In this document: positions 5,975-13,888 of the stretch, one piece after another
How positions within the stretch are numbered: position 1 is the first letter of the stretch
Layout: the number at the start of each line of letters is the position of its first letter
NCBI GenBank assembly: GCA_964607915.1
Contig: CAZSMU010000045.1
Span: forward strand, 1 to 23,785
Direction: 5' to 3'
Source: JADJPL01 sp964607915
GTDB lineage: Bacteria; Bacteroidota; Bacteroidia; Chitinophagales; Saprospiraceae
Length of the DNA stretch: 23,785 nucleotides
Notes under the pieces: model-generated
Told to the model about the DNA's origin: nothing
The model's input: only the letters and a program-made list of their open reading frames with translations
Database searches by the model: none
Translations under genes and position numbers: made by a program

Positions 5975-8944
5975 ATGAAAAAAAGGGGATTACTAACTAT
6001 GGGGATTTGGGCCCTTCTGTGCGTTACAGCAGGGACGCTGTCGGCCCAATACACCGTGAGCGGAACGGTCTCGGACGAACGGACCGGGGAACCGCTACTC
6101 TATGCCAACGTCGTCGTCCAGAATACTGCCAAAGGCACGGTTACGGATTTAGACGGCAAATTCAGCCTGCAAGTGGATTCGGACGGAGAGGTCAGCCTCG
6201 TGATTTCTACGCTGGGGTACCTGACTGAAATCGTCAAGGTCAGCCCTTCCAACCGGGTCATTGACGTGAAACTGCGCGAAGATGCCACCAACCTCGAGGA
6301 AGTGGTCATCACCGGTCTGGCTTCCTCGGTCAAACGCTCCAACCTGGCCAATGCAGTAGCGTCGGTATCTGCCAAAGACCTGGTGGGCACCACGACCATC
6401 CAGACGACCGACGGCGCCCTGTACGGCAAAATCGCCGGGGCTAACATCCGCTCCAACGGCGGTGCTCCCGGGGGTGGTTTTTCCATCCAGTTGCGGGGTA
6501 TTTCCAGTCTCGCAGGGGCTTCCCAGCCCCTGATCATCCTCGATGGGGTCTATGTGAGCAACGCTTCCCAGCGCACCGGCCGTGCCACCGTGAGCGGTGC
6601 CGGCGCTGCCAACCAGGATGACGGTGCCAACCGCCTCGCCGACCTCAACCCGGCGGATATCGAATCTATCGAAGTGCTCAAGGGGCCATCTGCCGCCGCT
6701 ATCTATGGCACGCGCGCCAATGCCGGGGTTATCATCATCACGACCAAGCGCGGGTCTGCCGGGAAAACCAAAATTTCCTTCTCCCAGGACATCGGTACCG
6801 CCGACCCTCTGCGCCTGCTGGGCACAGATACCTGGAGCGAAGCCAAAATCAACACCTTCTTCCCCGCCGCGAGAAGGGGTATCGAACTGGAACGCTTCCG
6901 CGCAGGGTCCGATATTGATTACGAGGACTTCTTCTACAACAACGACGCCTACCTGAGCAACACGCGCCTGACCGTCACGGGGGGCGATGACAAGACGAAG
7001 TTCTTCATCTCCGGCAACATCGTGGCAGAAGATGGCACCGTGCGCAACACGGGCTTCGAGCGCTACTCCGTACGCGCCAACGTAGACCACAAAATCTCCA
7101 AGCGCATCCGCCTGAGCTTCTCCTCAAACTATATCAAAACCAATACGGACCGCGGCTTCACGGGGAACCAGAACAACTCCGGGGCCAGTATCGGCTATAA
7201 CATCGCGTATGTGCCCCGCTACTTCGACCTCCGCCCCAACGCCCAGGGGGTCTATCCTGTCAACCCGTATTTCTCCGAAAACCCGGTAGCCGTTACCGAT
7301 CACGGGGTCAACAACTCCACGGTCAACCGCTTCGTGCAGGCCTTCAACCTGACCGTAGATCTCGCGCAAACGAATACGAGTAACCTCAAAGCTACCGTGT
7401 CGGGCGGCCTGGACTACGTGCAGAACTCTACGATGATCTACCTGCCGGAGTTCCTGCAGTTCCAGCGGGCACAGGCCAACCCGGGCGACTTGCTCATCGG
7501 CCGCCAGGAAAGCACCAATACCAATATCCAAGCCGCTTTGGTCTATACCAAAGCGCTCGACAAACTGAACCTGACCTCCCAGGCCGGTATCGTCCGCCTG
7601 GATTTCCAGAACAGCGCCTTGTTCAACCGCGGCCGAGGCCTGGTTCCCGGCCAGACCAATCTGCGCCAGGCCAACGTGCAGGAAATCAACGAAAACTTCA
7701 ACAGCACCATCAGCGAGGCAGGTATCTTCGCCCAGCAGGAAGCCAACTTCGACGACAAAATCATCGGTACGGTCGGGGTGCGCTGGGACAAATCCACCCT
7801 CAATGGAGACCCCACCCAACTCTATGCTTTCCCGCGCGCTTCGCTGGCAGTCAACGTAGCCAACTTCGACTTCTGGAAGGTGGGCTTCATCAGCCAGTTC
7901 AAGCCGCGTATCGCGTACGGGGAAACCTCCGGCCCGGTAGCCTTCGGCGCTACCTTTACCCCGCTGGGCGGTGCTAATATCGGCGGCCTCCTTGGCTCCG
8001 TGGTCTCTTCCCAAATCGGCAACACCAGCATCCTGCCGGAAACGGCTACCGAACTCGAGTTCGGCGCGGATCTGGGCTTCTTTAAAAACCGTCTCGCCGT
8101 CGAAGCGACTTACTACATCAAAAATACGCAGAACAACATCCAAAACCTCTCCCTCTCGCCTTCTACCGGGGTGACCAGCACGCCCAGTAACGAAGCCGAA
8201 CTGGAAAACAAAGGGGTGGAACTCGGCGTATCCGGTACTATTTTCGACAAGGCGTCCTTCCGCTGGTTCTCCCGCGTGCTGTTCTGGCGCAACCGCGTAC
8301 TCATGACCCGCCTGGGCATCCCGACGTATCTGTCCGGCGCCTTCGGCTCGGGCCTGGGTACCTTCCTCTACGCCCAGGGCTATGCCCCGACCACCATCGT
8401 GGGTACGCCCGCCGTTGCCGGCAATGTAGGTGGCTTTACCATCTGGGGCGATAACCAGCCGGACTTCAACATGTCGTTCTTCAACTCGTTCAACGTGCTG
8501 AAAAACCTGGAACTCTCCGTATTGGTAGATTGGAAACAGGGCGGCGACAACATCAACCTGTCGGCATTCCTGACGGACGGGGGCGGTACTACTCCCGGCT
8601 GGTTCAATGACGACGATGGTGACGGTATCCCCAACGGAAGGCAGCGTCCGCCTGCACCGTACAACAATGCCGGCCGCTGGGTCATGGATGCGAGCTTCGT
8701 CAAAGTGCGCGAAGTGGGCTTGTACTACACCTTCCCCAAGGCATCGCTCGACAAGTTATTCAAAGGGGCATTCTCCGGGGTCAAACTCGGAGCCTCCGCC
8801 AATAACCTGTTCTTGTTTACGGATTACTTTGGCTACGACCCGGAAACCTCTACCTTTGGCTCCCAGTCGGTTGCCAATAACGTGGATATCGCCCCGTACC
8901 CGACGCCCCGGAGAATCTTCTTCCACCTCAATTTCGATTTCTAA
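5975..8944 (+). CDS. SusC/RagA-type TonB-dependent outer-membrane transporter
   Basis: A 989-residue outer-membrane protein. Residues 1-25 form a signal peptide ending LSAQ. Residues about 26-95 are a carboxypeptidase-regulatory-like (beta-sandwich) domain starting YTVSGTVSDERTGEPL. A plug domain follows from about 105 (EEVVITG), including QLRGISSLAG, PLIILDGVYV and IEVLKGPSAAAIYGTRANAGVIIITTKRG, all typical of SusC. The remainder is the 22-strand barrel, ending in RRIFFHLNFDF with a C-terminal aromatic residue. A DDDGDGIPNG loop at residues 879-888 resembles a calcium-binding loop and is common near the C terminus of SusC proteins. It imports a substrate captured by the SusD lipoprotein encoded 18 bases downstream, powered by TonB-ExbBD. 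No glycosidase, peptidase or sigma/anti-sigma pair adjoins it, so the substrate (glycan, peptide or other) cannot be named. Confidence 0.96.
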   Translation: MKKRGLLTMGIWALLCVTAGTLSAQYTVSGTVSDERTGEPLLYANVVVQNTAKGTVTDLDGKFSLQVDSDGEVSLVISTLGYLTEIVKVSPSNRVIDVKLREDATNLEEVVITGLASSVKRSNLANAVASVSAKDLVGTTTIQTTDGALYGKIAGANIRSNGGAPGGGFSIQLRGISSLAGASQPLIILDGVYVSNASQRTGRATVSGAGAANQDDGANRLADLNPADIESIEVLKGPSAAAIYGTRANAGVIIITTKRGSAGKTKISFSQDIGTADPLRLLGTDTWSEAKINTFFPAARRGIELERFRAGSDIDYEDFFYNNDAYLSNTRLTVTGGDDKTKFFISGNIVAEDGTVRNTGFERYSVRANVDHKISKRIRLSFSSNYIKTNTDRGFTGNQNNSGASIGYNIAYVPRYFDLRPNAQGVYPVNPYFSENPVAVTDHGVNNSTVNRFVQAFNLTVDLAQTNTSNLKATVSGGLDYVQNSTMIYLPEFLQFQRAQANPGDLLIGRQESTNTNIQAALVYTKALDKLNLTSQAGIVRLDFQNSALFNRGRGLVPGQTNLRQANVQEINENFNSTISEAGIFAQQEANFDDKIIGTVGVRWDKSTLNGDPTQLYAFPRASLAVNVANFDFWKVGFISQFKPRIAYGETSGPVAFGATFTPLGGANIGGLLGSVVSSQIGNTSILPETATELEFGADLGFFKNRLAVEATYYIKNTQNNIQNLSLSPSTGVTSTPSNEAELENKGVELGVSGTIFDKASFRWFSRVLFWRNRVLMTRLGIPTYLSGAFGSGLGTFLYAQGYAPTTIVGTPAVAGNVGGFTIWGDNQPDFNMSFFNSFNVLKNLELSVLVDWKQGGDNINLSAFLTDGGGTTPGWFNDDDGDGIPNGRQRPPAPYNNAGRWVMDASFVKVREVGLYYTFPKASLDKLFKGAFSGVKLGASANNLFLFTDYFGYDPETSTFGSQSVANNVDIAPYPTPRRIFFHLNFDF

Positions 8945-8962
8945 TTACAAAGCTATCCTATC

Positions 8963-10339
8963 ATGAAAAAAATAGCGCAATATATTCTGTTGCCCCTCAC
9001 CCTCCTCGGCTTGGCCTCCTGCAACCCGCTCGAGCTGGAAAGCCTGGAGGATCCAAACAACCCCTCCATCGGGAGCGTGTTGAACGGGGCCACCAAAGAA
9101 CAGGTGCAGTTCCTGGTTACCGGACTGGAGTCGGCGCACCGGGGGTATGTGACCAATATATCCCAGGCCTGGAACACGTTCGGCCGGGAAATCTGGTACC
9201 TCAACGCGTCTGATCCGCGTTTCCAGACCGACTGGCTGGGCCAGGCTGGCCGGGTGCCCGACCGGGCTTACTTCGGCTTCGGCGCCACGGGCGGCGGCTC
9301 TTGGGCCACTCCCTACCAGGCTATCAAACAGGCAGATGTCCTCATCGGCGCCGCGGCGAATTCCGCGCTGCTGACGGATGCGGAGAAAAAGGCAGTCAGC
9401 GGTTTTGCCAAAATGATCCAGGGATACCAGTTCATGATCCCGGCAAATTTCGTCTATGAAAACGGCATTCGCATTGACGTCAAAGACCCACTGAAGCCGG
9501 GGCCCTTTGTGAAGTACGAAGAAGCCCTCAACCACATCAATGGCCTCTTGAATCAGGCCGACCAGGATTTTGCCGCAGCCGGAACGGGCAGCTTCCCGTT
9601 GAAGCTCACCCCGGGCTTCAACAACTTCAATACCCTTCCTACGCTGCGCCGGGTAAACAAGGCTATCCAGGCCCGCCTCAATGCCTATCGCAAGGATTGG
9701 CAAGGCGTGCTGTCGGCGCTGAACGAATCGTTCATAAACCTCAGCGGTAGCCTCGATGCGGGTCCGTCACATCCCTTTGTGGGGCCACCGGATGCCTTCA
9801 ACCCCCTGTTCTATGTGCCCAATGCAGCCGTGAATACTATCATCGTCGTACATCCCTCGATGCTGGATGATGCCACCCCGGGCGATACGCGCGTGGCGAA
9901 AAAGTTCTTCAAGCGCACGACAGCGGTCACCGTCACCACCGATGCTACTCCGCTGCTCGGAACCCATCAGGATGGCCGCTGGGCGACTAATACCGCTCCC
10001 ATCCCCTTCATCCGCAATGAGGAACTCATCCTGCTGAAGGCCGAAGCCCACGCCAACCTGAACCAAACCGCAGACGCCGTGGCCGCTATCAATATCATCC
10101 GCACCGCAGCCGGAATCGGCAACTACACGGGTGCTACGACGCAGACCGCCCTAATCAACGAAATCCTTTACCAGCGCCGCTACTCCCTCTGGGCCGAGCC
10201 CTGGGGACACCGCTGGATAGATGCCCGCCGCTACAACAAACTGAATGAAATTCCCACGTCCTACGACAAAGGAACCATCTTCAAACAGTTCCCGCACCCG
10301 CAAGCCGAGGTGAACTGGGATTTGTACTCGAAGGGCTGA
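8963..10339 (+). CDS. SusD/RagB-type substrate-binding outer-membrane lipoprotein
   Basis: A 458-residue lipoprotein. The signal peptide ends in lipobox LASC, so Cys20 is the lipidated first residue of the mature protein. The early segment FLVTGLESAHRGYVTNISQAWN and the late segment IPFIRNEELILLKAEAHANLNQ followed by AINIIRTAAG match the TPR-like helices of the SusD fold. The C-terminal ILYQRRYSLWAEPWGHRWIDARRYNKL is the usual SusD ending. It caps the SusC barrel on the cell surface and binds the ligand. The gene begins 18 bases after susC, so the two are surely cotranscribed. A large hairpin terminator follows within 36 bases of the stop. Its length is shorter than many glycan SusDs (about 500-600 residues). 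Confidence 0.95.
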   Translation: MKKIAQYILLPLTLLGLASCNPLELESLEDPNNPSIGSVLNGATKEQVQFLVTGLESAHRGYVTNISQAWNTFGREIWYLNASDPRFQTDWLGQAGRVPDRAYFGFGATGGGSWATPYQAIKQADVLIGAAANSALLTDAEKKAVSGFAKMIQGYQFMIPANFVYENGIRIDVKDPLKPGPFVKYEEALNHINGLLNQADQDFAAAGTGSFPLKLTPGFNNFNTLPTLRRVNKAIQARLNAYRKDWQGVLSALNESFINLSGSLDAGPSHPFVGPPDAFNPLFYVPNAAVNTIIVVHPSMLDDATPGDTRVAKKFFKRTTAVTVTTDATPLLGTHQDGRWATNTAPIPFIRNEELILLKAEAHANLNQTADAVAAINIIRTAAGIGNYTGATTQTALINEILYQRRYSLWAEPWGHRWIDARRYNKLNEIPTSYDKGTIFKQFPHPQAEVNWDLYSKG

Positions 10340-10349
10340 TATATGGAGA

Positions 10350-10362
10350 TAGACTTGTTGCG
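10350..10362 (+). repeat. Partial copy of the dispersed post-stop repeat
   Basis: The 13 bases TAGACTTGTTGCG, 11 bases after the susD stop, are identical to the left end of the element at 5764. The following bases diverge and lead into the terminator hairpin, so only the end of the element is recognisable. Confidence 0.45.
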
Positions 10363-10374
10363 TAAAGGCAGCAA

Positions 10375-10429
10375 GTGAAATGCAAAAGGGGGGGAAGCAC
10401 GACCGTGCTTTCCCCCCTCTGCGTTTCAC
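10375..10429. terminator. Long hairpin terminator between susD and the convergent rhodanese gene
   Basis: The arms start GTGAAA and end TTTCAC. The inner arms are a G-run plus AAGCAC against GTGCTT plus a C-run, around a four-base loop, with about two small mismatches in a 55-base structure. It sits between two convergent genes and can serve both strands, although no long T tract follows on either side. Confidence 0.75.
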
Positions 10430-10446
10430 CTGCTCCTGGTCGGGGC

Positions 10447-10758
10447 TTATAAATGCCGGGCTACATTTTGCCAGCTACCCCCGTTATACACCTCCATGCC
10501 CGCCGCGCGCAACATGCGGGTTGCCGTGCCGCTGCGGGCTCCCGTTCGGCAACAGGCTACTATCGGCACGTTTTTCTTTTTCAATTCGCCCATCCGCTGG
10601 CCCAATTCCTGTAAGGGTATGTTCACAGATCCTTTGGCATGTCCCATCCGGAACTCGGGGACCGTCCGTACGTCCAGAATCAGGGCCTTGCGCTCATGCA
10701 GCAATGGCTTCAAATCGGGTCCTTTCCCAAAAAGGAGTTTTTTCAAAAATTGAAACAT
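10447..10758 (-). CDS. Single-domain rhodanese-like protein
   Basis: A 103-residue rhodanese homology domain. Key elements are LILDVRTVPEFRMGHAKGSVNIPL (residues 26-49) and the six-residue active-site loop CRTGARS with catalytic Cys70, preceded by another cysteine (ACCR). Such proteins carry sulfur as a cysteine persulfide, and many small ones work in sulfur transfer or redox metabolism. The start at 10758 gives MFQFLKKLLFG. A longer in-frame start at 10812 would add 18 residues (MKINSYYTYQ...) unlike the family. The N terminus is basic and partly hydrophobic but shows no cleavable signal, so it is probably cytoplasmic. It is divergent from the helicase gene and convergent with susD. Sulfur transfer for MoaE/MoaD is conceivable, but the genes are not adjacent. 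Confidence 0.9.
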   Translation of the reverse strand: MFQFLKKLLFGKGPDLKPLLHERKALILDVRTVPEFRMGHAKGSVNIPLQELGQRMGELKKKNVPIVACCRTGARSGTATRMLRAAGMEVYNGGSWQNVARHL

Positions 10759-10794
10759 GGTGTTACGGGTATTTTTAGACTTTTGGTAAGTATA

Positions 10795-10814
10795 ATATGA
10801 ATTAATTTTCATAT
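10795..10814. promoter_or_regulatory. Near-perfect AT-rich palindrome in the rhodanese/helicase divergent region
   Basis: ATATGAA and TTCATAT face each other across a six-base TTAATT spacer, making a 20-bp dyad. It lies between two divergent genes and could be an operator. AT-rich palindromes do arise by chance in such regions. Confidence 0.25.
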
Positions 10815-10931
10815 GATTACAGGAACAGTTTTCGATACGGTCTGGTTTAAAAAACCCTTTTATCTATCTTGTGTTTGTTGTTTTGGCCAAACCGCGGTAT
10901 GCCATCATCAAAGGGCTTAAACAAACAAGGC

Positions 10932-12833
10932 ATGAGTGAACGATTGGAGGAACTACACCAATTGCAGGAGTTGCTTAAATTGGAAAAAGAAGAGGATTTC
11001 GACCAGTACCGGCGAAAAATGGCCCAGTTGCCCTTAGAACAGCGGCGGCGGGAAGGGTATGCCTGGTACCCTTTACAGGTGATTCAAAAGGGGTATGCGA
11101 TTGGCGAACGGGCTTTTGTAGTCGTGGAGCGCACCGTGCTGAAGGGAGAGGAACACCAGTTCCGTGCCGGGAAAAGCGTTAGCTTCCGCACCATGGCGGC
11201 AGGAGCGCAAAACCCGGAGCGGAACGGGGTAGTCTATTATGTGGACAAAGACCGCATGAAAATCATCCTCCACGCCCGCGACCTGCCGGAGTGGGTAGAC
11301 ACAGGCCAGCTCCTCGTCGAACTGAGCTTCGATGAGCGCACGTACCAGGAAATGGAGAAGGCCCTGGTCAAAGTACTCGCTGCTAAAAAAGGCCGCCTTG
11401 CCGAATTGCGCACCGTGCTGTTGGGGACGACTCCGCCGGGTTATTACTCCATCGTACCCGAGGTGCCTCCCGGCGACCTGAACCCCTCCCAAGTGGCTGC
11501 TGTGCGCCACATTTGTTCAGCCCAGGATGTAGCGGTCGTACACGGCCCTCCGGGTACTGGCAAAACGACCACGCTCGTGCAGGCGATTCGCGTGCTGTCG
11601 CAAATCGAGCAAACGGTGCTGGTCACCGCGCCCAGCAACACTGCCGTGGACCTGCTCACAGAACGCCTTCTTGAAGAAGGACTCGTAGTAGTGCGGGTAG
11701 GCAATATCTCCCGCGTGGATGAATCGCTCCTCAACCATACCCTCGATGCCATGGTGGCTAACCATCCCGAAAGCCGCAATATCCGAAAGGTCAAGATACA
11801 GGCAGAGGAAATGCGGCGGCAGGCCAACCGCTACCACCGCAGCTTCGGTATGGAGGAACGTCAGGAAAGGCGCCGTCTGCTCGATGAGGCCGCCGGGCTC
11901 AGCGCCTGGGCCAACCAGCTCGAAACCCGCCTGATCGAACAAATCCTCGACAGCGCACAGGTCATCACCTGTACCCTCGTCGGGGCGGCTCACCCTGTCC
12001 TGGAAGGCCGCTCTTTCCGCACCGCCGTAATTGACGAAGCAGCCCAGGCCCTAGAGCCGGCTTCGTGGATACCCATCACCAAAGCATCCCGGATTGTATT
12101 CACCGGTGATCCATATCAGCTTCCGCCCACCATCAAATCCATGGAAGCACAAAAAGGAGGACTGAACCGGACGCTGATGGAAAAGTGCCTGGAGCGCATC
12201 CCGGAGGTCTGTCTGCTCAACGTCCAGTACCGTATGCACGAAGCGATTATGGGCTTCCCCAACCGGTATTTCTACAACGACCGCCTGCTTGCGGCATCGG
12301 ATGTGCAGTACCACCGCCTGCCCATCGCCAACAACCAGCCTCTGGTGTTCATTGATACGGCGGGCTGTGGGTTTGAGGAAAAAGTACACCCCGCCTACCA
12401 GAGCCGCTCCAACCCCGACGAGTTCCGCATCATCCGCGAACATCTTTACCAGTTGGCAGAGGCCTTTGTAGAAAAAGAACGCCCCTCCGTGGCCATTATA
12501 TCCCCTTATCGGGAGCAGGTACTTTATACCCGGCAGCAGCTTACAGAAGATGCGGTGTTGTCCGATTGGAATATCGCGGTCAACACCATTGACGGCTTTC
12601 AGGGGCAGGAAAAAGAAGTGGTCTATATCTCCCTGGTGCGCTCCAATGCCAAGGGCGATATTGGCTTCCTGCAGGACTACCGCCGCATGAATGTAGCGAT
12701 GACCCGCGCAAAAAAGCTCCTGGTCATTGTAGGCGACAGCGCTACCATTGGCCGGTCCCCTTTCTACCGCTCGCTGTTAGCGTATTGTGAGGAGGCCGGA
12801 GCTTACCAGACCGCCTGGGAATACATGATGTAG
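10932..12833 (+). CDS. DNA2/UPF1 (IGHMBP2-like) superfamily 1 helicase
   Basis: A 633-residue SF1B helicase. All main motifs are present: Walker A GPPGTGKTT at residue 205, motif Ia region VTAPSNTAVD, Walker B/DEAAQ at 368, motif III FTGDPYQLPPT near 391, motif IV region NVQYRMHEAIMGFP, motif V NTIDGFQGQEKEVVYISLVRSN near 554, and motif VI RRMNVAMTRAKK at 584. An N-terminal part of about 190 residues, starting with a charged coiled stretch, resembles the OB-fold/stalk region of IGHMBP2-like proteins. It should be an ATP-driven 5'-3' translocase on single-stranded nucleic acid, possibly acting in RNA or R-loop metabolism. The start chosen is MSERLEELHQLQ. An ATG at 10899 is in frame, but its added residues look non-conserved. 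It stands alone, with no nuclease or methylase neighbour, so a defence role is not indicated. Confidence 0.93.
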   Translation: MSERLEELHQLQELLKLEKEEDFDQYRRKMAQLPLEQRRREGYAWYPLQVIQKGYAIGERAFVVVERTVLKGEEHQFRAGKSVSFRTMAAGAQNPERNGVVYYVDKDRMKIILHARDLPEWVDTGQLLVELSFDERTYQEMEKALVKVLAAKKGRLAELRTVLLGTTPPGYYSIVPEVPPGDLNPSQVAAVRHICSAQDVAVVHGPPGTGKTTTLVQAIRVLSQIEQTVLVTAPSNTAVDLLTERLLEEGLVVVRVGNISRVDESLLNHTLDAMVANHPESRNIRKVKIQAEEMRRQANRYHRSFGMEERQERRRLLDEAAGLSAWANQLETRLIEQILDSAQVITCTLVGAAHPVLEGRSFRTAVIDEAAQALEPASWIPITKASRIVFTGDPYQLPPTIKSMEAQKGGLNRTLMEKCLERIPEVCLLNVQYRMHEAIMGFPNRYFYNDRLLAASDVQYHRLPIANNQPLVFIDTAGCGFEEKVHPAYQSRSNPDEFRIIREHLYQLAEAFVEKERPSVAIISPYREQVLYTRQQLTEDAVLSDWNIAVNTIDGFQGQEKEVVYISLVRSNAKGDIGFLQDYRRMNVAMTRAKKLLVIVGDSATIGRSPFYRSLLAYCEEAGAYQTAWEYMM

Positions 12834-12840
12834 CGCCCGG

Positions 12841-12884
12841 ATGCAAAAAAGGCCGGCGATGTACATCGCCGGCCTTTTTTGCAT
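12841..12884. terminator. Perfect 44-bp palindrome, bidirectional terminator
   Basis: The left half, beginning ATGCAAAAAAGGCCGGCG, is the exact reverse complement of the right half, with no unpaired loop in the DNA. The GC-rich core is flanked by A6 on one side and T6 on the other, so on both strands a GC stem is followed by a T run. It lies between the helicase stop (12833) and the convergent gldN stop (12905) and should terminate both. Confidence 0.93.
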
Positions 12885-12904
12885 ATAGAGGGGGTAGTGG
12901 ATCA

Positions 12905-13798
12905 TCAATACGTCCACAAATCGTGCTCGAAGTTGAATATTTCCGTTTTGATTTTCTGCGACTCCATGAGCAGGTCCCGGCGGTTGGGGAACCTATCCTG
13001 CAGGCGATCGTCTTTGACGTTGGTAGTCTTGTAGATGTAGCTGCTGAAAAAACGCATCTCCAGCACATCCTCCCAGGACATGGGGGCATTGTCATTCAAA
13101 TCGTTGAACACCCGCTCCTTGGCCAGATAAGGGCGCGCCTCGGGGTAATAGACCCAGAAGGGGACTACCTGCTCCCCGGGTATGACTTTGCCCTCGCTGA
13201 TGAGCGGCATGATGGGGGCTATGCCGATGATGCGCGTCTTCATGGAAGAAGATTGCTTGTCGAAGTACCAGATTTCCTTGATGCGGAATTGTTTGGCAAC
13301 TTCGAAGTCCAAGGCGTTTTTTACGACTTCCAGGTTGAAGATGTTCGGATCGGTCGGATCGGCCACCTCTACGGTATCCTCCTGGAACAAGAGCTTACCT
13401 ATCTCTTCTTGGCTGAGTTCCGTTTGGAAGTCCTCATCCCTGAATATCCGCATAGGCACGGCACCGGCTGCGATTTGCTCCTCCGAGGGGCTGGCAGCCT
13501 CTACGAGGATCTGGAAAAACGTCCGCTTGGGATAGGCGAAGGGGAGGTTCATCTTTTCGCGCACATCAATGAGTTGCCATACCTTTTTCTGCCAAAAGAC
13601 ATCCGCTTCGCGGATACCTGCGTAGGGGATTACGCGGCGATTCAGGATAGTCTGCTTTTGGACGATGTCGTCGAGCGGCTTTTCGCGCTGCTGCTCACCG
13701 GATTCGGTATAGACCGTCCCTATGGATTGTCCAAAGGAAGCAGAAAGGGAAAGGGCCAATGCGAGTACGGGAAGTATCCCTTTGAGAGCGATTTGCAT
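12905..13798 (-). CDS. gldN: T9SS ring component GldN/PorN
   Basis: A 297-residue periplasmic protein with a signal peptide (residues 1-23, ending SFG). The conserved GldN core begins LDDIVQKQTILNRRVIPYAGIREADVFWQKKVWQLIDVREKMNLPF. Further family segments include IKEIWYFDKQSSSMKTRIIGIAP, PFWVYYPEARPYLAKERVFN and SWEDVLEMRFFSSYIYK. GldN binds GldK and forms the large ring beneath the outer membrane in the type IX secretion apparatus. It is the last gene of the gldKLMN cluster. A 90-base spacer containing a strong hairpin separates it from gldM, and a perfect palindromic terminator follows. I see no independent promoter in the spacer. The length is normal for the family. Confidence 0.96.
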   Translation of the reverse strand: MQIALKGILPVLALALSLSASFGQSIGTVYTESGEQQREKPLDDIVQKQTILNRRVIPYAGIREADVFWQKKVWQLIDVREKMNLPFAYPKRTFFQILVEAASPSEEQIAAGAVPMRIFRDEDFQTELSQEEIGKLLFQEDTVEVADPTDPNIFNLEVVKNALDFEVAKQFRIKEIWYFDKQSSSMKTRIIGIAPIMPLISEGKVIPGEQVVPFWVYYPEARPYLAKERVFNDLNDNAPMSWEDVLEMRFFSSYIYKTTNVKDDRLQDRFPNRRDLLMESQKIKTEIFNFEHDLWTY

Positions 13799-13838
13799 GA
13801 AGCTGAAATTTTAATATATGAACAGGGGATGAAGGACC

Positions 13839-13871
13839 ACGCCGGTGGGGAGGGGGAATCCCCACCGGCGT
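13839..13871 (-). promoter_or_regulatory. Strong hairpin between gldM and gldN
   Basis: ACGCCGGTGGGGA (13839-13851) pairs perfectly with TCCCCACCGGCGT (13859-13871) around a seven-base loop. It begins 17 bases after the gldM stop. No T run follows on the minus strand, so it does not look like a simple intrinsic terminator. It could attenuate, be an RNA-processing site, or protect the 3' end of gldKLM mRNA and so set the amount of GldN. Confidence 0.65.
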
Positions 13872-13888
13872 AGCTTGGCACCCATACG

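Noticed and set aside
10932..12833. Helicase as part of a phage-defence system
   Set aside because: No nuclease, methylase, reverse transcriptase or other defence gene adjoins it. Single IGHMBP2-like helicases are common in Bacteroidota.
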